A stretch of DNA of 64,000 nt, taken from Muscardinus avellanarius. Lineage: Eukaryota; Chordata; Mammalia; Rodentia; Gliridae. The stretch covers positions 20,883,599-20,947,598 of the forward strand of contig OY726571.1 in the NCBI GenBank assembly GCA_963383645.1, given 5' to 3'. Positions 56,431 through 64,000 of this stretch are shown piece after piece. The notes under the pieces are model-generated. The model saw only the letters and a list, made by a program, of their open reading frames with translations, ran no database searches and had not been told where the DNA came from. Both the position numbers and the translations under genes were made by a program. Each line of letters opens with the position of its first letter. Within the stretch, counting starts at the first letter, position 1.

Positions 56431-57215
56431 TGTTGCGGTTTGAGATGATATGTTTTTGGGGAATCTGTCCCTTAGGACCCCTGTTAGGATTCTGGACACA
56501 ATTTCCCTCAAAACACAAAAAAAAACAAAAACAGAAAAACAGAAAAAATGCAGGTTTTTGTCCTGAGTTAAGGGTAAATTCACTTTAGCTCGGACTCTTG
56601 CTGAAGATTTAAAGAAGTTTATTAAAGAGATAGAGATAGAGAAGATAGTTATAGCCCCATGCCAGAATGTCATGGGCGGGGGGGGGGGGGGGGGGTGTTT
56701 CAAATGAATGCCCCACCAAAGATACAACACATGGGCCTGACTTTTTATACCCATGACCTCCATCTTATTTACATAATTCTGAAAAAGGTCCCTGTAAGGT
56801 TCCTCCCCCAGCAAAGTGTGGAAAGGTGTATCCTTTTATGAAGGTTGATCAACCCCCCTTCTCCCAACCTAGCTATTATGTAGATTATTATGTAGATCCG
56901 TCTTTAGAAAGAGGAAGCCCTAGCTCCCTTCTCCTATTGACTTGTTAAATACTTTTATTTAAGTCAATAGCTGTTTGCTTCCTGACTGAAACTGAAACCA
57001 ATTCTTTCTCTCCAGGTCTGCCATTTTGACACAATTAATTTTGAATTACATTTAGTTAAGTCAATCTAAGTTTCAATAGCTGTTTGCTTCCTGACCAAAG
57101 CCAAGCCTTTCTCTCTCCAGGTCTGCCGCCATTTTGACAAAATTATTTTTGAAATATATTAATAACCAGAGCTTTCTCAAATCTTCCTAGGCCATTCCCA
57201 ATACTGGTAAAACAA
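56431..57215 (-). mobile_element. Endogenous retrovirus LTR, left arm of an inverted pair
   Basis: On the minus strand: CCAGTATTGGGAATGG (57215), a U3 with a 105-bp direct duplication carrying AGCTGTTTGCTTCCTGAC and CAGGTCTGCC (about 56960-57140), a TATA box (56749-56742), AATAAA (56623-56618) and an end ...CCGCAACA at 56431. A run of 18 G lies at 56678-56695 on the plus strand. It is a solo LTR: no gag, pol or env is seen. The upstream end is uncertain because a B1-like fragment merges there. Confidence 0.75.
56678..56695. repeat. Homopolymer run of 18 G
   Basis: Inside the LTR, between TATA box and polyadenylation signal on the minus strand. Its length is likely to vary between individuals and reads. 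Confidence 0.9.
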
Positions 57216-57688
57216 GCATGCACCACCACATCTGGCCCATCTTATAGTTTTACTTCAAAAGCCATAGTATATTTTGTGTAGTATCAGTAAGTTCATGCTA
57301 TGAGTCTTAACATAAGAGAGAGGGTAAGCTTCCTTGAAACTTATATGGTAAACACATCTGTCTTCTTGATACTATTCAAACTTTGGAAATTGTGTGTTTT
57401 AATGGCTCTAAGAAAGATTGAATAAAATAATAAATATAAAATATTCCTTCTCTATACTTTCTATTGTAAGCAGTAAATTGAGGATTCCACTAAGTAGGAA
57501 TGTCCTGAGTGATACAGCAACTGACTGTTTCTGAGGAGGGAGCACATTTCTTTTAAAAGAGATGAATCACAGCCAAAATTGCTGACATCTGGAGGAACAT
57601 AATTTGGCTGATTTCTGCAATACTTCATTTTTAATTTGTTATTATTTTACACTTGATAAGAATACTTTGTTACACCCAAAGTCCGGTG
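57216..57688. other. Spacer between the two LTRs
   Basis: A B1-like scrap (AAGCATGCACCACCACATCTGG) lies at 57222-57243. The rest is unique AT-rich DNA with no retroviral gene. Confidence 0.6.
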
Positions 57689-58405
57689 TACCAGTATTGG
57701 GAAGGAAGATTGGCCTAGGAAGATTTGAGAAAGCTATGATTATTAATACATTTCAAAAAGTGGGTGAGGGGCAAATCTGTGCAAGGACTTGGTTTCTGCC
57801 TAAAAGCAGGCAACTATTCCAATGTAAATTAACATAACTAAAAGCAATTAACCCGTCAATAGGAGAGGAGAACTAGGCCTGTCTCTATCTAAAGACGGAT
57901 CTTAGTTGAGGAGAACTAGGCCTTTATCTAAAGACAGATCTACATGATTGGATAAGCTAGCTAAGATGGTAGGAGGGGTCGAGCTTCATGAAAGGAGACA
58001 CCCTGCCACACCTTGCTGAGGGAGGTACCTTACAGGGTTAAGGGGAGGTACCTTACAGGGACGTTCATTACATCAGAATTACGTAAACAAGATGGAGGTC
58101 ATGGGTATAAAAGTCCGGTCCACGTGCGATCCCTTTGGTGTACTCATTCAAGTCGTCCCTCCATGCCAGTCTAGTGTGGAGCTGTACCTATCCTCTGTAT
58201 TTCTATCTTTCTAATAAACTTCTTTAAATCTTCAGCAACTGTCCAAGCTATGCATATTTATTCTTAGCTTAGGACAAGACCCGCGTTTTTTTTTCTTTTG
58301 GTCATTTTTTGTTTTCATTATGGGTTGGGGGAAAGTGTGTCCAGGAACCTAGCAGGGGTCCCCGGGGAACAGTTTCCCCAAACTATATTCTTCCAATCCG
58401 TAACA
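57689..58405 (+). mobile_element. Endogenous retrovirus LTR, right arm of an inverted pair
   Basis: Homologous to the complement of 56431-57215 along its length, sharing CCAGTATTGGGAA, GGCCTAGGAAGATTTGAG, GTCAATAGGAGA, CTAAAGACGGATCT, AGATGGAGGTCATGGGTATA, TTCTTTAAATCTTCAGCAA and the end ...CCGTAACA at 58405. TATA box 58106-58112 and AATAAA 58213-58218. It has its own internal duplications (GGAGAACTAGGCCT twice, GAGGTACCTTACAGGG twice) and lacks the 105-bp duplication of the left arm. Confidence 0.78.
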
Positions 58406-58863
58406 TCCGGGATCTCAGGGGGATAGAGAGAGAGACCAGCAATACACAATAATGCAAAGGCAGGAAGTGGGGGGTTATTGGGGAACTAGCTCGAGCTAGG
58501 GTCCAAGTCCTCCAAGGCAGTGCGGTTTTGACAAGGACCCCAAGTTTTTGTTCCAAGGCAGTTTTATACATTGCAATCATTTGGGTGGGCTGTGATTTAC
58601 ATTTCAGCCACTCGTGCTGTGATTTACAAAGGTGTTCTCTTTAAACCAAAAGGAATCTTTGCTGCTGTTATCACAAGCAATGGACAGGATACTTGGTGCC
58701 TCCCATTTGGTTCGTGCCTCCTGCGGTTGGTTGGGAGATTTTCATCCTGATGCAGGTGCTCAAACTGGCACTTAACTGTTAGTTGTATTCCTGGGAAACT
58801 GAAACTCAGGCCTAGGTGTTTGCTGTATGGATAAAGCCTGTCATGGCCCCGCTTTGAACCTAC
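58406..58863 (-). mobile_element. Possible third LTR in minus orientation
   Basis: On the minus strand TGTAGGTTCAAAGCGGGG at 58863 could open an LTR, GTATAAAACTGCC near 58572 is a TATA-like site and CTGAGATCCCGGATG near 58405 a possible end. It abuts the previous LTR without a gap. The sequence is different from the other two LTRs. No polyadenylation signal was found. Confidence 0.4.
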
Positions 58864-59395
58864 AACTTTATGAAAGTTTCACAAATAGAAAAGATTATTT
58901 TTATTATCATGCAGGCTTTTAAAGGTTCACTTTGGAATTGTGTGTTAGTCTGAAGCCTAAAAAATAGGAAGGGTTTCTTCTTAAGTATTCTACACACATC
59001 TGGCCTCTGACTTAAGTAAATCTTACACTTTGACTCACCCTGTGTGTTTTTTCCAGCCTCCTCCCCAATTCATCTTCCACTTTGTGCTCAAAGTGATCGT
59101 CATGTCCTGATTCACTTTAGAAATATTTTGGAGACTTGATATTTTCTGTGACCATTCTAATCTCTATAGCATGGCCTGTCAGAATCCTGAATTTTCTTTT
59201 ATTTTGTTTCCCTCCTGGATTATTAGGCAATTTGAACTATAACAGTTGTAACACTACCCTACAGTCTCTCATAAATTCTCTATAATGGTGTGAAATAAAG
59301 CTGCAGGTTCTTGTTCTTAGCTAATTTTTAGATAAAAAAAAATAGCCAGAATTATAGTACTGCAAACTTAAGTATTTTTTATTATTACAAAAGAA
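58864..59395. other. Unique DNA, nothing recognised
   Basis: No exon or named repeat identified. Confidence 0.5.
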
Positions 59396-59399
59396 GAAA

Positions 59400-59985
59400 A
59401 ATGGGACAGAAATTATTAAAGCACTATGTCAGAGAGACAGAGGGAGACGTGCCTTGAAGGTAAGACACTGAATTTCTGAATATAGAACAGTTTTTATTAA
59501 TAATCTCCCATCTTTGCTTAACCAATACTCTTCCTGACCCCACTATGTGTGCCCATTCATTAACTCCACTGCAAGCCTTTTGATATGATTATAAGAATTT
59601 CCTGCTTGACCAAAAGCCTTCTTTCTGCCTTGATGCAGGTATGGACCCACCCCTATCTCCAGTGTAAGTCTTCCTAAAAACCAAGATAGGTTATTTGGTT
59701 AGCAAAGTCAGGGATCCCATGGTATCTTCCCTCTTTGAGAAAGGCCTGTACCATTTCCCAGTCCTTGGGGAGTTTTAGCCCATCTGCTAAAAGTTATTTA
59801 TTATGTAAACTTGTCTTTAAAATACAAAGCCCCTGGCTACAAACTCTTTGTGTACTTGCCAATCACTTTTGGTGCTGGTGGGGGGGACTCTGCAGGGTAA
59901 CAGCTGCCCCCTCCGCCCTGCCTGAATGTCTGCACAGCACCCAGGCTCTGACTACTTTTTACATTTGAAATTAGTACCAAAGCAG
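59400..59985 (-). mobile_element. Possible retroviral LTR remnant
   Basis: On the minus strand a GC-richer part (59870-59950), then ATTAATAAAAACTG (AATAAA near 59493) and CCCTCTGTCTCTCTGAC near 59440 resemble an R/U5 region. Boundaries and class are unknown. Confidence 0.3.
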
Positions 59986-60034
59986 TTTTCCAAAACCGGT
60001 ATATTCCCTATCATTTTCAGTCTTTTTTTTTTTT

Positions 60035-60360
60035 CTTCTACCTGGAATGGCATCCATCCATGTAGCACTTTGGTAATTTCTTCTTCAATATTAAGTTGAT
60101 TCAGAATCTTCTGCTCTAGGATGTCTTTTCTGTCTTCTCTAAGCCAGAGAAAATATCTTCTTCCCTATGCTCTTTAAGGAACTAATTTTATCTCTATTTT
60201 GAAATTTATGTGTTGTAGTTCTTTAGTTTGTTACATGCTTTTCTCTCTTAGAGAACCGTGGGCCTTTCAAATGTAGGGTTGCATTTTTAATGGCTACCAT
60301 AATGTTTACTACTCAGAAGATCTTGGCCTAATATTTGTGAAATGAACAAGTAAGTCATTA
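60035..60360 (+). mobile_element. L2 relic
   Basis: CTACCTGGAATGGCATCCAT, AGTTGATTCAGAATCTTC, TTAGAGAACCGTGGGCC and an end with AATATTTGTGAAATGAACAAG follow the order of the L2 3' end. Highly diverged. Confidence 0.5.
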
Positions 60361-62165
60361 TTGACTGCTTTATAGTGGCCTGCGGCCTCCCATTCCTCAT
60401 TGGCAATCCCTGCGTACATGGGTACATGGGTCCATCCCATCCCCCACCTCCCTCCCTCCAGTTACCTTAAGTATCTTTGTTGGGAAAGGTTCACATTCTT
60501 CCACTGCATTTTGGAATGTAATCACGTAAAAGGGTAAGAAATTCAATCAAACTACTATGCAGTTTGTCAAGGGAAAAAAATTAACAACGGTGGCGCATTT
60601 TTTCTGCATTTTATTTATGTTCTGGGAAATGGTTTCCTACTGACCTAACCATGCCTAAAAAGAAACATTGTTTCTTCAAATGTCAACAATAAATTTAACA
60701 GAGTGATGGTAAGCATTTTATAGGAGAAACCCTAGGCGATAGAAGCAAAAACTCATCTAACATGAGTTACAAACTTTCCTGAACTTTATTCTTCTTACAA
60801 AACAATAAAATACTAATTATTTGGAAACAGCTAATATGCTTGCACCCAAAAATCTTAAGTCTAAATTAGATAACTTCCATTAAGAGCTAAGGAACAGAAG
60901 ATAGCTTTTTATCCCTAAAAACACATTTTACTAAGACCATTTCTATGAAGTTTAATTCCAAATTATTTTCCTCCCAGATCCAAGATGGATTTTTTGGAAT
61001 ATTGCTATCATCTGGATCATGTCAATTTTGGCATCCTTACAAGGATGCCTTATATCCCAATTCTGCTAATCTATCTCCTAACCATCCTGTGGCAGGGCCA
61101 TTATTAAGTGGATACAGGGACGTGATAGAGTTCAGTTCAAGTTAACCTTGCTTCACAGTAGTGACATGAGTTAATTTAATTCCTGTCACCAGATTTCACG
61201 AGAGGTATATTGCACATTACCTCTTCTTATTGCAGCCACAAGTCATTATCTCCAAACTGCCCTTTGAAAAACCCATATGTGACCCTTCTTACATGCATTC
61301 CATACAAATAGGGACAAGCAACATAATCAAAGATCCATCCATAAATATACCATAAAATGAACCCCACAGAAGTACATTATAAACATATAGCATATTTAGA
61401 TATTGAACCTAGATGATTTCTCCCTGCCGTCTTTCTTTCCTCTCTTCCTTCTCCATCTTGACTGTCTTCCTGCAAGTATCCAGTGAGTGTTAACTATGTG
61501 TTAGGCACTGTTCTTGATACAGGGATATACTGGCATAAAAATAGAAAAAAATCTATGCTCTAGTGAACATTATATTCTTCAGTAATGGAAAATATGCTTA
61601 TTGAAATCATTATCTATTTATAATAAACATTTAAGAGTAAACCACAGTTAAGGATCTTAACTATCTCACTGGTAGGGATGTGCACACTTCAAAATGAATA
61701 CAAATTGTAAATGTAGCTTCATTTAGGAAATTGGTAAAAAAAAATTGCATAACTTTTTCAAGGCAACTTCATGTAGAACTCAAGAGAGATGTACTTTGAG
61801 AATATTAACATAATTCTTTCCTATAGGCTTCAGTGGCCCAAACTTAAAAGCTGTGACTCAGAATGTGGGAAATATCTCTAACTTTGTGATTCCCTTTGAA
61901 GTCAGGAAGGAATGAAAGAATTGTATTCCCTAACAATCTCCTGTCCTATCTTATCTTCCTTGTGTTTGGAAGAAATAAATAGCTGTGTTCCTCAGAAAAA
62001 ATAATTTTTTTAAATTTATCTGTACCTTAAGTAGAAAGAAAATTTGTTTTAATAAAAGAACAATACTTGAATTGGAATAATCATTTCATAGTTCATAAGG
62101 GCACATTTTTTTTCCTTTTTGAGAGCCAGATTCTTTGCTCCTTATGCAATCTGTACACTGAAGAA
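60361..62165. other. Unique DNA with one ancient repeat scrap
   Basis: CTATGTGTTAGGCACTGTTC at 61495-61514 belongs to an ancient repeat that typically reads ACTATGTGCCAGGCACTG (61480-61600). Nothing else was recognised. Confidence 0.5.
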
Positions 62166-62169
62166 AAGA

Positions 62170-62472
62170 AAAAAAGTATATAATACAATATGTATACTAC
62201 ATATGTGATATAATATATTATATATTTATATATAAGTATATGTATATAAGTATGTGTATATATTATACTATACACTATATAAACTATATATGCTATACAC
62301 TATATAGTATATATATATGTATATATAGTGTATATCATATACTATACACTTTTATATATGCTATATATACTATATGTTATACTATATGTAGTATATGCAC
62401 ATATATGCTATATATATATGCATTATATATAAACATAGTCTCTCTATATGCATTATAAATAATATAAATTGC

Positions 62473-62505
<33 letters not shown>
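62170..62505. repeat. Compound (TA)n microsatellite
   Basis: TATA, TATACTATACAC and TATATGC arrays over more than 300 bp, ending in a pure TA run near 62478-62504. Low sequence complexity with many palindromes. Confidence 0.9.
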
Positions 62506-62507
<2 letters not shown>

Positions 62508-62509
62508 TA

Positions 62510-63000
62510 CACTAGATTTTGACTTTATGAATACATAGAAATCCATCTTAATTATTTTTAATATATTGCTTATTGTTTCTATCTCATTTATATTTGTGTC
62601 TTTGTACTTACTCATGCCTACTAATGTATAGTTATTCTAATAAGCATATAAGAAAAATATTTTATTTGGAAAGACAAATGTTAAGTAACATGGCCCCAGA
62701 TACATAATTTACAACAGAAATCATATGCAATGCCCTAAAACATACCTATGTAAACTATAGTGAGGATGGTAAAACTATTAAAGAATCAGCAGAAATTCCT
62801 ACTATATGCAAAACGTAATGAGACCAGATTGCCATTCACAGTCCATAAATAATTTTGGTTTCTTATAACTAAATTGGAAACCTTCCCTTTTCCCCCATAT
62901 TCTGTCTTATATTTAAGATATGCAAAATCTCTGCCAGAAACAAAATAAAATAGTCTTTCTTCTACTGTGTTTATATCACTATTTTTAGGAACATATGTAT
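62510..63000. other. Unique AT-rich DNA
   Basis: No exon or named repeat identified. Confidence 0.5.
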
Positions 63001-63002
63001 AT

Positions 63003-63046
<44 letters not shown>
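63003..63046. repeat. (GT)n microsatellite
   Basis: Pure GT over about 44 bp. Confidence 0.95.
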
Positions 63047-63047
<1 letters not shown>

Positions 63048-63248
63048 TTTACTAATATAAAACCATGAAATTTGGCGTGGAACATATTTGGACATGAACA
63101 AATACAGCCATTTGCTTTGACAAGGTTATAATGTTAAAGATCAGTTTTCACCTGTGTTCACCCTGAACCTGAACATACATCAATGAAATTACTTTAAAAA
63201 AATCATCATTTATCCTTATCCTATATGACTCATAAAATAATATTGTAT

Positions 63249-63628
63249 TGTGGAAGCAGAGGAGACTACATTTTGCCCCCCCCCTTGACTCCATTTTGTC
63301 TCCTCCCCTCCTGTTGTAAACTGCTGATCTAAAAGTTTAACCTTGTATTTTGCAGGAGGACCACTCCCCTGCCCTATGTTAATGGTTTATCTCATACCTG
63401 AAATTCCTGTGTCCCACTCCTCCACTAGCTGACCTTGGGTGGAGCCAGACCCCCCCACACACACACATCTGACACACTAACTTGCAAGTTTCCGCTTCTG
63501 TAACAGGCTTGCCTACCTGTCTGATTTTAGACTGAGGGCTGCACCACTGGTCAGCTAATAAAGGCTTCAATTGGCACATTTCCCTTGGACTCTGAGTCTC
63601 TCATTTCTCAACCACTCTGCACACAACA
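63249..63628 (+). mobile_element. Solo LTR of an endogenous retrovirus
   Basis: Opens with TGTGGAAGCAG, closes with CACAACA and is flanked by the 4-bp target duplication GTAT (63245-63248 and 63629-63632). The length is 380 bp. AATAAA lies at 63557-63562, followed by a U5 rich in TCTC. A 4-bp duplication is usual for class I (gammaretrovirus-like) elements. No internal genes are present, so the provirus was lost by LTR-LTR recombination. Confidence 0.88.
63557..63562 (+). terminator. LTR polyadenylation signal
   Basis: AATAAA about 66 bases before the LTR end, where the R region of a retroviral LTR should place it. Confidence 0.75.
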
Positions 63629-63632
63629 GTAT

Positions 63633-64000
63633 CCTCACTGTCCTCACTCTCAACTGATTTTCTTCTAAATCATTTTTCAGAGTGCAATGGTATGTGAATA
63701 CTTTTTTCTTTGACAAAATTTTTCCTGGATAAAAAATGTCATATTCATTTTTTAAATTATTGAAACAATGAGTTAGTTAGTCAAAAGATCTTCTATGAAG
63801 TCCCTCATCTGATTATTTTCACTGGCTTTCTCTTTCCATTTTTCTCAACCCTAAGGTAACAAGTTCAAATTTATCTGAAAGCTCACAAATACTTTTTTTT
63901 CTCTTCTTTTTTTTTTTCTCTGAGCCATGGGCTTTGCTTCTGAGAGTAAGTTTCATTGGGGATTTACAAGATCAGCCTCTGAAAGATCTTTTCCACCCTC
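63633..64000. other. Unique DNA to the window edge
   Basis: Nothing recognised apart from T-rich runs near 63893-63918. Confidence 0.5.

Noticed and set aside
57691..57710. B1 head shared by both LTR arms as proof of a larger inverted duplication
   Set aside because: Similarity is short (about 20 bp) and could be part of the LTR itself, so it was left as an open point and not claimed.

Overview
The window is non-coding nuclear DNA from a placental mammal, almost certainly a rodent. It is AT-rich, has no CpG island, and shows no open reading frame that looks like a host gene. The lineage call rests on the SINEs. About thirty copies join a B1-type (7SL-derived) head to an ID-like (tRNA-Ala-derived) end, the composite known as B1-dID in squirrels, dormice and mountain beaver. 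I lean weakly toward a dormouse because one abundant SINE type does not look like the usual squirrel consensus, but I cannot prove this from sequence alone.

Layout. 1-5500: SINEs, microsatellites and old L1 pieces. 5539-8550: a nearly full-length L1-derived element on the minus strand (copy A), nested in older L1 sequence, followed by an old L1 ORF2 relic to about 9870. 14608-15425: a SINE split by a GC-rich VNTR element (copy D). 15430-20757: mostly unique AT-rich DNA. 20758-23169: two retroelements back to back at one target site (copies E and B). 25493-26306: a pile of four SINEs. 27026-27180: a SINE patch that looks copied from 3 kb away. 27655-28535: an L2 relic split by an LTR-like element. 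34480-35290 and 41230-41545: old L1. 37072-37386: a short retroelement tail (copy F). 39123-39507: an L1 3' end. 46429-47631: a plus-strand copy of the chimeric element (copy C). 53090-53795: triple-nested SINEs. 56431-58405: two related LTRs in inverted orientation. 63245-63632: a clean solo LTR.

The main observation is a family of chimeric retroelements. Copies A, B and C share one architecture: an L1-type 5' UTR and ORF1, then no forward ORF2 but a stretch of old L1 ORF2 in antisense, then a unique segment and a G-rich 3' tail ending in a CAATAAA-like A-rich terminus. A and C run collinearly through the ORF1/antisense-ORF2 junction, so the chimera itself was mobile. Copies D and E carry a different body, a 50-bp GC-rich VNTR plus a spacer, but end in a related 3' tail. 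They are organised like the SVA elements of apes, although I see no sequence relationship to SVA. These look like non-autonomous elements mobilised by L1 machinery.

No host genes work together here. The biology visible is retrotransposition, nested insertion, LTR recombination and microsatellite growth.
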